NCBI GenBank assembly: GCA_029982105.1
Contig: JARRCQ010000015.1
Location: forward strand, 1 to 13,165
Direction of reading: 5' to 3'
DNA: 13,165 nt
Source: Candidatus Atribacteria bacterium
GTDB taxonomy: Bacteria; Atribacterota; Atribacteria; Atribacterales; Caldatribacteriaceae
Part shown: positions 1 through 6,531 of the stretch, in pieces
Position numbering within the stretch: the first letter of the stretch is position 1
How the letters are laid out: every line of letters starts with the position of its first letter
The notes under the pieces: model-generated
What the model was told of the DNA's origin: nothing
What the model saw: only the letters and a program-made list of their open reading frames with translations
Database searches by the model: none
Program-made: the position numbers and the translations under genes

Positions 1-385
1 CACCTCGCTCATACATAAAAGCCACTCGAGCGAAAATATCATCTGGAGTCATAAACCCCTGGTCAAAACGAGGGTCAGGAAGAGGTCTCCCCTCTATCAG
101 TCGAGAATAAAATTCTCGAGCTTTGGGAAAAACATTTAAATTATAGCCTCCCCGACAGTAAGGACACCGTACTTCTTGTGCCGGAGAAAAGGAAGCAGCT
201 ATTTTCTCTCCTGATGAGGATAAAAAGAATTTCCCCTCCTGGTACACTACCCAGCCTTGTTCCATCATAGTTTTGAGTCGCTCCACAAAACCTTTTATGT
301 GCTCATCTTGTCCATCCAACAGTTTCCAAAAACTACAAGGTCCCTGTTTAAGAGTTCGCCATATCTGCACCTCATAACGATCCAT
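1..385 (-). CDS. bpsA: Branched-chain polyamine synthase (BpsA/DUF43 family), N-terminal part, cut by window edge
   Basis: The first 128 codons are present, and the gene continues beyond the left edge. Proteins of this family (N4-bis(aminopropyl)spermidine synthase) transfer aminopropyl groups from decarboxylated S-adenosylmethionine to spermidine, making branched polyamines in thermophiles such as Thermus and Thermococcus. The first ~65 residues look like a winged-helix domain. A CPYC pair follows at residues 74-77, then the stretch FDQGFMTPDDIFARVAF (107-123) and MYERG, which in this family precedes the methyltransferase-like Rossmann domain; that domain is outside the window. The ATG at 385 has a good AAAGGAG ribosome site seven bases upstream. 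It is the last visible gene of the minus-strand lpt operon, 26 bases after the protease gene. The assignment is from remembered family motifs. The catalytic half is not visible, so activity cannot be judged. Confidence 0.65.
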   Translation of the reverse strand, partial: MDRYEVQIWRTLKQGPCSFWKLLDGQDEHIKGFVERLKTMMEQGWVVYQEGKFFLSSSGEKIAASFSPAQEVRCPYCRGGYNLNVFPKAREFYSRLIEGRPLPDPRFDQGFMTPDDIFARVAFMYERG

Positions 386-411
386 AAATTTACTCCTTTC
401 TACTTTTCCCC

Positions 412-1581
412 TCACCTCCGCCATTGTGATAAGTATTTTAGCATCTCATCCCAGTGGGTGTCACGAGCAAATGCTAAATCATCATATTTGTAATTATAAG
501 GGAAGTAAGGAAAATAAACACTTAAACCATAAGTGTTTCCCGCCATATATCCCGAAGCTCGCTCATAAATAACGCATTTTCCAAGTGCTTCTTGCGCTAT
601 AGAAGTGCTTTCTTTTACCTCTGGAGAGGCAATTCTAGAATCTTGAGAAAACAAATTAAGTAAACTACCCAAATCCACGTAGTCTGCATCTCCAAAATAG
701 ACTGCTGAATCTCCCAAAGAGAGATAAACTTGAGGGGAAGTAAGGGAGTCGTTCAATATATCTTGAGCTAACGCATCTAGAGCCCCCGAGAGAGAAGAAA
801 CCTCTCCTAAGTCTATTGCCGATTGAGTAAAACTCCCCCGGGGATAATAGTCTATATAGCTATCCACAACAAGCCGGGCTAAACCTCTCTCGTCCATTGT
901 GGGGTGAGTGACAAAATTACCTAAAATAGTTTCGTAATCCCAACCCTCGCCCGGTTCGAGCTCTTGAGAGGTGACCAACACTCGAGCATAATTTCTAACC
1001 TGGTAAGCAACTTCTACCATCGCCATAAGACAGGCATCCATCCCCAGAAAGTCGATTTTGCCTCCTAAATAAGTAGTGGATAGAGATAGGGCTCTCTCCA
1101 GTTCCGGTATGGTAATAGAATCTTCAGGGAATTCATCAAAAGAAATATCTTTGCTTTTGAATCCCGTACCATGATCCCAGATGATGAGAGCATATCTACG
1201 TGCCGGATAATTTTCCGCACAAAAACGAACAAAATCAGCAAGCACCATTCCATCTCCCATATTCACTTCTCCTAAAGATTCTAAAACCGGAGAGCTGATA
1301 TGGTTAGACAAGGTATCTTTCTCCACAATATAGCGGGCAGCATCTCCCCAGAAAGGGTCAAATTGCACTATCACTTTTACCCGGTCGGTAGAACCCACCA
1401 TCTCTAAAGAGTCAAAATCTTGCCAGGCATCTTTGTAGAGGTCGTTATCACCGTTTAAAAAAACCATTACTGTCCAGTCATTATATTGTCCCCCCGGAGG
1501 GGTAGGAACAGTCCCACTGTTAAAACAACCGGCCAACAAAAAAGGAAGGAAAATTATCATCCACAGCTTCTTCGTTTTCAT
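412..1581 (-). CDS. Clostripain-family (peptidase C11) lipoprotein protease
   Basis: This 389-residue protein is a predicted cysteine protease of clan CD, related to clostripain and PmC11, which cut after basic residues. It begins with a lipoprotein signal ending in LLAGC, so Cys19 should be lipidated. Phe at +2 gives no inner-membrane retention signal of the Asp+2 type. The C11 fold starts at WTVMVFLNGDNDL (36-48). The catalytic His is His137 in WDHGTG, and the nucleophile is Cys184 in GMDAC. EGWDYETIL at 212-220 is also typical of the family. Both catalytic residues are intact. It starts directly on the stop codon of the preceding lipoprotein gene (TAAATG), with GAGGT upstream, so the two are probably translated together. 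The N-terminal lipid anchor places it at a membrane facing the periplasm. The substrate is unknown; the operon context suggests surface or outer-membrane protein processing, which is inference. Confidence 0.85.
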   Translation of the reverse strand: MKTKKLWMIIFLPFLLAGCFNSGTVPTPPGGQYNDWTVMVFLNGDNDLYKDAWQDFDSLEMVGSTDRVKVIVQFDPFWGDAARYIVEKDTLSNHISSPVLESLGEVNMGDGMVLADFVRFCAENYPARRYALIIWDHGTGFKSKDISFDEFPEDSITIPELERALSLSTTYLGGKIDFLGMDACLMAMVEVAYQVRNYARVLVTSQELEPGEGWDYETILGNFVTHPTMDERGLARLVVDSYIDYYPRGSFTQSAIDLGEVSSLSGALDALAQDILNDSLTSPQVYLSLGDSAVYFGDADYVDLGSLLNLFSQDSRIASPEVKESTSIAQEALGKCVIYERASGYMAGNTYGLSVYFPYFPYNYKYDDLAFARDTHWDEMLKYLSQWRR

Positions 1582-2100
1582 TTATCTTACCTCTATCTTC
1601 AAGGAGAGAAGGTCGGCTACTGTGTCTGTGTCTCCCGAGCGATCATTCCAGGAATCGCTGCTTTCTTGCTTAGGTCTAAATGTCACCGCACCAACATCCA
1701 GAGAATCTTCTACGTTTCCTCCTTTATCTGTCGATACCACCATCACCTTTATAGTATCGGGATAATCTAAATCATTGATCAAAGACAAAGTAATCACCAT
1801 CTCTCCTCCCGAGATGGAGGAAGAAGAGAAAGGCTTGAAAATACTGTTTGGCTCTTTAAAGAAGAAGTTGTTATTTTCCCATTTCACCACATAAAATCTA
1901 TCCCAATCATTAGGATCAGTAGAAGGAGCGTCTATCGGATCAGTGCTTATAGCTATATAGTAGATATAAGAAGAGTTAACTTCCCGCCAGGTGGTGGTGA
2001 TACGAAGGTTATTTTCCTCTTCCCAAGGAATTTGTTCTCCTCGAGCACACCCTACTGCAAGAATCGCCACCACGACAAGAAGAAAAAATTTTCTTTTCAT
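1582..2100 (-). CDS. Small lipoprotein of unknown function
   Basis: I do not recognise a family for this 172-residue protein. The N terminus is a clear lipoprotein signal: KRK, a hydrophobic stretch and the lipobox LAVGC, with Cys18 as the lipidation site followed by Ala. The mature part is hydrophilic and rich in Ser, Asp and Asn. Its alternating pattern (TTTWREVNSSYIYYIAIS; MVITLSLINDL; TIKVMVVSTD) resembles a beta-sandwich or fibronectin-like fold, possibly a carbohydrate- or protein-binding domain. It lies 8 bases after the LptD-like gene. Its ribosome site (GGAGGA) is formed by the last two Gly codons of that gene, which suggests coupled expression. It abuts the C11 protease gene without a spacer, so the two lipoproteins may work as a pair; that partnership is inference. 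Confidence 0.75.
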   Translation of the reverse strand: MKRKFFLLVVVAILAVGCARGEQIPWEEENNLRITTTWREVNSSYIYYIAISTDPIDAPSTDPNDWDRFYVVKWENNNFFFKEPNSIFKPFSSSSISGGEMVITLSLINDLDYPDTIKVMVVSTDKGGNVEDSLDVGAVTFRPKQESSDSWNDRSGDTDTVADLLSLKIEVR

Positions 2101-2108
2101 CGATTTAT

Positions 2109-4097
2109 TTATCCTCCTAATTTTATTTTTTCTCCAGGGAGAGCTTTTATTCCATATTCTAACCAGAAGGTATCTTGAGACTGATCATAAAAAAGGCTTA
2201 TTTCCCGGCAGTGGAGGTCATCAGTTAACCCCACCCGTATTCCATCTATCTCTCCATTTTGAGGATCCCACCTTCCTGAAAAGTCAATACCCCATTCTTT
2301 GTTCATAGGCCAGGAAATGCCAAAAAGTATGCTCCCCCATTCTTCATTATCTATATCATAGCTCCCACTCAACTCCACTTTTTTATTATCATTTAAGTTA
2401 TACTCTATGCTAAATAAAGCATCCACAAATTCTTCCTCTCGAAAATCATATCCAGTATCCAGACTTATTTCCCAGGGGCTCCGGTCGTAATCTAGACCCA
2501 GACTTAAATAATTAGTTCGAGGTCGGACATAGTCAAATTTAAAAGGAGTAGCTCCATCATAAGCGCTTCTCTGATAAGAAAGAGTTAAAAACAAATCTGA
2601 TGAAATTTCATCCGCCCACTTTATGCTTCCCTGCCAAATATAGCGAGCGAAACCATTACCATAAAAGTCTTGCTGAAAATTAACCGAAGACGTGAGATTG
2701 CCTCCCCCTACTTCACTTTGGCCTTCCAAGTTAAGGGTAAGGCGCAGACGTTCATCTATTACCCCCGTTTCTTCTTCAAAATAATGACCGAGTAGCAATC
2801 CAGGTTTATAGGTAAAATCCGAGTTTCCTATCTTTTCTCTACTCCGAGCAACCTCGAGTTCAGGAATTTTGAACACCACTTTATTAGAGTCACCAGTATA
2901 GCTATCCCCTTCTAAATCGGTATGTCCACTATACCGTAAGTAATAAGTATAAGGGGCAGATGTTTTTTTAAAAGTAACTCCGTAGGCCAGGTCTAAATCG
3001 GTAAACTCGCCTCTTTGTTCATAATTTTTATAGTTGAGGTCCAACTCGCCAGTTAGGTCATCTCTCAACTTATATTGATAATTCCAGGTAGCGTAAAGAT
3101 TTTCAGTATCACTGCTCTCATTAGCGCTGTAACTTAAATTAAGTTTATTGGTACTTTTGCCTTTCTCTCGCAAAACAGAAAGAAAACCAGAGTAGCTATC
3201 ATCGGTTTCTCCCAAGGTGCCAGAATAATTCAAATTCAGGTTCAAATCAGTAAATTCGTCAATTTCTTTACTGTAATTTACACTTCCCCGCAAAGTAGAG
3301 GAAGAAGAGGCTGGATCTCGATAATAGATAGTGAATTTACCTTCCTCTCCTTTTCGCTCTAAATAGTGGGTGACCCCCAGACCCCACCCTCCATGTTGCC
3401 ACCAATCCAGAGTGATGGTACCAAAAGAATAGTCATTTACAAAATAATTGTAATAATAGCTAAAATAAAATCCCAGCTCTGCTGAATGTCCCACCACCGG
3501 CAAGAAAGGCAACTGTTGGGTGCGATTTAAGAAAAAAACGTAAAAGGGCAAAGAAAAGAGGCGACGACCAAAATCCCAATAAGAAAGGTCATAGATTTCT
3601 ACTTTTTCATCGGGATAAATAACCAACCTTTTAGCTTCTATATAATAATGGGGTTCTTCTAAATCACAGCTGGTTAGGTGAGCCCCCTCCACTTCCATTT
3701 TTCTTTCCCCTTCCACCTCTTCCTCTTTTACTTCCTCTCCTTGGAAATAAAACTTCCCCTCAATAGATTTACCGGTAATGTCGGAACGTACTTTCTCTAA
3801 ACTTAGCCAATCGGTTTCCCAATTATAATAGGCCTTTTCTGCTTGAGCTCCTTCTTTCCCTCTTTCTACTACCACTTTCCCTTCTGCTTCTAACTGTTTT
3901 TTATCTAAGAAGATATGGATATAGTCAGCAGAAAGAGAGACATCTTTATAAGTTACCTTCCCCTCATAGACCACTACCTCTTCTTCTCCCAGGAAATACC
4001 GGAGGCGTTCTCCGGTCAGCTCTATAGCTTCTTGTGCCCCCACCGAGAAGGCAAACAAAAAGATAAAGAAGAAGAGAAGTGTTCCTTGGCGAAGCAT
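2109..4097 (-). CDS. lptD: LptD-like LPS-assembly outer-membrane protein
   Basis: The 662-residue protein has the layout of LptD, which inserts lipopolysaccharide (or an analogous glycolipid) into the outer leaflet of the outer membrane. A signal peptide spans residues 1-21 (cut near VGAQ). An OstA/LptA-type jellyroll domain follows at about 25-165, with repeats such as LSADYIHIFLDKKQLEAEG. The family stretch LTSCDLEEPHYYIEAKR covers 141-157. From ~200 to the end come many amphipathic, aromatic-rich strands typical of a beta-barrel, ending in DLHCREISLFYD and WLEYGIKALP. The mature protein has only two cysteines, Cys144 and Cys630. Its length is somewhat below the E. coli protein (784). It starts one base after the stop of the LptA-like gene, and GAGGA overlapping that stop serves as its ribosome site. 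LptE, LptB, LptF and LptG are not in the window. The family call is firm; the exact glycolipid cargo is unknown. Confidence 0.85.
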   Translation of the reverse strand: MLRQGTLLFFFIFLFAFSVGAQEAIELTGERLRYFLGEEEVVVYEGKVTYKDVSLSADYIHIFLDKKQLEAEGKVVVERGKEGAQAEKAYYNWETDWLSLEKVRSDITGKSIEGKFYFQGEEVKEEEVEGERKMEVEGAHLTSCDLEEPHYYIEAKRLVIYPDEKVEIYDLSYWDFGRRLFSLPFYVFFLNRTQQLPFLPVVGHSAELGFYFSYYYNYFVNDYSFGTITLDWWQHGGWGLGVTHYLERKGEEGKFTIYYRDPASSSSTLRGSVNYSKEIDEFTDLNLNLNYSGTLGETDDSYSGFLSVLREKGKSTNKLNLSYSANESSDTENLYATWNYQYKLRDDLTGELDLNYKNYEQRGEFTDLDLAYGVTFKKTSAPYTYYLRYSGHTDLEGDSYTGDSNKVVFKIPELEVARSREKIGNSDFTYKPGLLLGHYFEEETGVIDERLRLTLNLEGQSEVGGGNLTSSVNFQQDFYGNGFARYIWQGSIKWADEISSDLFLTLSYQRSAYDGATPFKFDYVRPRTNYLSLGLDYDRSPWEISLDTGYDFREEEFVDALFSIEYNLNDNKKVELSGSYDIDNEEWGSILFGISWPMNKEWGIDFSGRWDPQNGEIDGIRVGLTDDLHCREISLFYDQSQDTFWLEYGIKALPGEKIKLGG

Positions 4098-4098
4098 A

Positions 4099-4806
4099 TC
4101 ATTCCTCGCTTTTTTCTTCGATTAAAAATCGAGCACGGGTAATTCCTTCCGCTTCCAAAACTTCGGTATCCAGGTAATAAACCGCTTTGGTTACTTCCAT
4201 TTCCCGGTCTTTTTCTGTAATAAATACTTTGCCCTCTAAAACTATCCTTTCTTTTTCCCCACCTTCTCCGTTTTCTGGATAGTAGTGAGCCTGGTCAGCT
4301 TTTATTTTGGTCTCTTTCCATTCAATTTCCGCTCCCTCTTCGCTCCACGCTTCCTCGGTGTTTCCATTATAGTAAAGCAGAGGAGCTTTCCAGAATATAA
4401 AAGAAGTTTCTCCTTCTTCCTCTTCCCTTTCCTTTTTTAGTTCCACTCCTTCTTTAAAGAGGTAAATCTCGGCATCAAAATCTCCCTCCATAAGAGAAGA
4501 ACGAATCTCGGTTTTACCTCTGGCAACTACCACTTCTCCCTTAAAGATACCTTGATTATCTTTAAGATTAAAAGTAAGTTCCTGACATTGGATACGATTT
4601 TCCCCCTGAATAGCTATCACCCTTCCAGAAGCCACAAAAATTTCTCCCGCAGAGTCATACCTGATTTTTTCTGCTTGTTCTAAAATTACTTCTTTGTTCC
4701 CCTGGGTTTCTTGAGCATTTTGAATAATCTCTTGAGCCAAAGAAAAGGGCAAAAAAAGGAGGAACGAAGCACAAAATAGCACTCCCCACACTACTATTTT
4801 TTTCAA
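4099..4806 (-). CDS. LptA/OstA-type periplasmic protein
   Basis: This 235-residue protein has a Sec signal (residues 1-24, ending in FSLAQ) and then OstA-like repeats of the kind that form the periplasmic LPS bridge. Examples are ILEQAEKIRYDSAGEIFVASG (42-62, visible as alternating strands), ELTFNLKDNQGIFKGEVVVARG, and ADQAHYYP followed by IVLEGKVFITEKDREMEVTKAVYYLDTE. It is longer than E. coli LptA (185), with an acidic Glu-rich insert around 128-136. It could therefore be an LptA, or an LptC-LptA-like composite; I leave the symbol blank for that reason. The start is TTG at 4806, supported by GAGGG six bases upstream and by the signal peptide beginning at once; no ATG offers a better start. 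It is the first gene of the minus-strand envelope operon, directly before the LptD-like gene. Confidence 0.8.
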   Translation of the reverse strand: MKKIVVWGVLFCASFLLFLPFSLAQEIIQNAQETQGNKEVILEQAEKIRYDSAGEIFVASGRVIAIQGENRIQCQELTFNLKDNQGIFKGEVVVARGKTEIRSSLMEGDFDAEIYLFKEGVELKKEREEEEGETSFIFWKAPLLYYNGNTEEAWSEEGAEIEWKETKIKADQAHYYPENGEGGEKERIVLEGKVFITEKDREMEVTKAVYYLDTEVLEAEGITRARFLIEEKSEE

Positions 4807-4836
4807 TCTTATCCCTCACTTGGACAATTTTTGGTT

Positions 4837-4865
4837 ATTATATCATTAAGCATATTTAAAGTTAA
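4837..4865 (-). promoter_or_regulatory. Probable sigma70-type promoter of the lpt operon
   Basis: On the minus strand a perfect TATAAT (4842-4837) is preceded, after exactly 17 bases, by TTAACT (4865-4860), which matches TTGACA at four of six positions. Transcription would start near 4830, giving a leader of about 25 bases before the TTG at 4806. Spacing and the perfect -10 box make this the best promoter candidate in the window. It was found by reading, not by a scoring program. Confidence 0.6.
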
Positions 4866-5097
4866 ATGGACTATAGGTTTAGCATTACCCATAAGTTTTT
4901 CCTGAACACTATATAAGGTCTTCAAAATAGACAAATTGGCAGAAAGGAATTCTACTTTGCTTTCTTAATCTTGCGTCGCAGACTGTTTTTCGCAGCACAC
5001 CGTAAAGGAAACGGAGAAGAGGCCAATAGTCCTCCTTGCTAATTTGACTCAGTTCGGATAAATTATTGGGGGAAATAATTAACAGGAGGACACAGGA
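4866..5097 (+). promoter_or_regulatory. Divergent intergenic region and fabZ leader
   Basis: This is the plus-strand upstream region of the fatty-acid operon; with the lpt promoter it fills the 4807-5097 gap. No open reading frame or tRNA is visible. The only passable plus-strand promoter I see is TAGACA (4928-4933), 17 bases, then TCTACT (4951-4956), which is weak. The leader has short foldable pieces: CCGT/ACGG near 5001-5015, GAGG/CCTC near 5019-5034, and a stronger AU hairpin given separately. The ribosome site AGGAGGA (5084-5090) lies seven bases before the fabZ ATG. No known riboswitch or FapR-type site is recognised. Confidence 0.3.
5061..5080 (+). repeat. Inverted repeat just upstream of the fabZ ribosome binding site
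   Basis: AATTATT (5061-5067) and AATAATT (5074-5080) are perfect complements separated by GGGGGA. The element ends four bases before the AGGAGGA ribosome site of fabZ. It may be a protein-binding operator or a leader hairpin affecting translation of the operon's first gene. Seven AT-only base pairs would be a weak RNA stem, particularly at high temperature, so an operator is somewhat more likely. The function is inference. Confidence 0.4.
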
Positions 5098-5538
5098 ATG
5101 GAATTAGACGTGAAAAAAATTCAAGAGATATTACCTCATCGCTTTCCTTTCCTCTTAGTAGATAAAATAATCTCCTTAGAGAATGATAAAGTGGTGGGAA
5201 TAAAAAACGTAACTATGAACGAATGGTTTTTCCAGGGACATTTTCCGGGAAATCCTATTATGCCGGGAGTTTTGATTATAGAGAGTATGGCTCAGGTAGG
5301 TGCTACTATGATGATGAATATGGAAGAGTTTCGAGATTGTACCCCTTACTTCACCTCTTTAGATGGAGTTAAGTTTCGCCGTCCGGTTACTCCAGGCGAC
5401 CAATTAGTGATGGAAATAACTCTCCTAAAAGTGAGGAGAGGAATTGGTAAACTAAGAGGAGTGGCACGAGTAAATGAAGCAATAGTAGCAGAAGGAGAAA
5501 TAGGCTTTTCTTTGGTAAAAGAGGAGGTAAAAGCTTGA
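5098..5538 (+). CDS. fabZ: (3R)-hydroxyacyl-[acyl-carrier-protein] dehydratase FabZ
   Basis: FabZ removes water from 3-hydroxyacyl-ACP to give trans-2-enoyl-ACP in the cytosolic type II fatty-acid cycle. The 146-residue length is normal. The hot-dog-fold signature is complete: LPHRFPFLLVD at 12-22, then GHFPGNPIMPGVLIIESMAQ at 47-66, with catalytic His48 and Glu62. FRRPVTPGD near 98-106 is also typical. The ATG is preceded by AGGAGGA at seven bases. It is the first gene of the plus-strand lipid operon, and its TGA overlaps the TTG of fabH (TTGA). In many Gram-negatives fabZ sits among lpx genes; here it is divergent from lptA/lptD-like genes instead. Confidence 0.97.
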   Translation: MELDVKKIQEILPHRFPFLLVDKIISLENDKVVGIKNVTMNEWFFQGHFPGNPIMPGVLIIESMAQVGATMMMNMEEFRDCTPYFTSLDGVKFRRPVTPGDQLVMEITLLKVRRGIGKLRGVARVNEAIVAEGEIGFSLVKEEVKA

Positions 5539-6518
5539 GGGAAAGTAAAGTAAAAATATTAGGAACTGGCTCCAGCGTTCCCGAGCGGGTTATCACTAAT
5601 TTTGATCTGGAAAAAATGGTAGATACAAGTGATGAATGGATTACCACTCGCACCGGCATTAAACAAAGAAGAATAGCCGGAGAAGGAGAAAGCACTTCTA
5701 CCTTTGCCTTGCTCGCTGCTCAAAGAGCACTTCAGGCTGCTCAAGTTTCCCCGGAAGAATTAGACCTGATAGTGGTAGCGACAGTTACCCCCGATATGTT
5801 ATTTCCTGCTACCTCTTGTCTATTACAAAGAGAGCTAAAAGCCTCTAAAGCAGCTAGTTGCGATTTAGAAGCCGGCTGCACAGGGTTTGTTTATGCTCTA
5901 TCTTTAGCTGAAAAATATCTCCGAGGAGGAGGGGGAGAAAAGGCCTTAGTGGTAGGAGCAGAAACTCTTTCCAAGATATTAGACTGGCAAGATCGTTCTA
6001 CCTGTGTATTATTCGGTGATGGGGCGGGGGCAGCGGTCTTGGGGCTCAGCGAAGAAGAGGGAATTTTAGCCACTTACCTGGGTTCTGATGGGGGAGGAGC
6101 TCATCTTCTCGAGCTTCCCGCCGGATGTTCCCGAATGCCAGCTTCTCTGGACACCGTTAATAACCGACTACATTATATAAAAATGAATGGAAACGAAGTG
6201 TTTAAGTTTGCGGTAAAAATTATGGAAGAAGCTTCTCTAGAAGTGATAAAAAGAGGCAATGTGGAAATAGATGAGGTAAGTCTTTTTATTCCTCATCAAG
6301 CCAATATTCGCATCATCAATTCGGCAGCTAAGAGGCTGAGTATCCCCGAGGAAAAAGTTTTTGTGAATGTTCATAAATATGGCAATACTTCCTCTGCCTC
6401 TATTCCCCTGGCTTTAGACGAAGCATGCCGGGAAGGTAAAATCAAGCGTGGCGATTTAGTGCTCTTGGTAGGTTTCGGTGCCGGTTTAACCTGGGGTTCA
6501 GCCCTTATCCGATGGTAA
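5535..6518 (+). CDS. fabH: Beta-ketoacyl-[ACP] synthase III FabH
   Basis: FabH condenses an acyl-CoA primer with malonyl-ACP to start each fatty-acid chain. The length of 327 residues is typical. The thiolase-fold catalytic triad is in place: Cys115 in DLEAGCTGF, His254 in FIPHQAN and Asn284 in HKYGNTSSASIP. The C-terminal GFGAGLTWGSALIRW is the usual family ending. The start is TTG at 5535, overlapping the fabZ stop by four bases and preceded by AGGAGGT six bases upstream; this start puts KVKILGTGSSVPE at the normal N-terminal position. Primer preference (acetyl or branched acyl) cannot be read with confidence from the sequence. Confidence 0.96.
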   Translation: MRESKVKILGTGSSVPERVITNFDLEKMVDTSDEWITTRTGIKQRRIAGEGESTSTFALLAAQRALQAAQVSPEELDLIVVATVTPDMLFPATSCLLQRELKASKAASCDLEAGCTGFVYALSLAEKYLRGGGGEKALVVGAETLSKILDWQDRSTCVLFGDGAGAAVLGLSEEEGILATYLGSDGGGAHLLELPAGCSRMPASLDTVNNRLHYIKMNGNEVFKFAVKIMEEASLEVIKRGNVEIDEVSLFIPHQANIRIINSAAKRLSIPEEKVFVNVHKYGNTSSASIPLALDEACREGKIKRGDLVLLVGFGAGLTWGSALIRW

Positions 6519-6531
6519 AGGAGGTTTTAAA

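Noticed and set aside
4961..5040. Possible small RNA or riboswitch in the fabZ leader
   Set aside because: Only short 4-base stems and a TCGCAG direct repeat are visible; nothing matches a known riboswitch or RNA family, so no RNA gene is called.
5387..5744. Minus-strand frames opposite fabZ and fabH
   Set aside because: Low-complexity Leu/Ser-rich products antisense to conserved enzymes, with no family resemblance.
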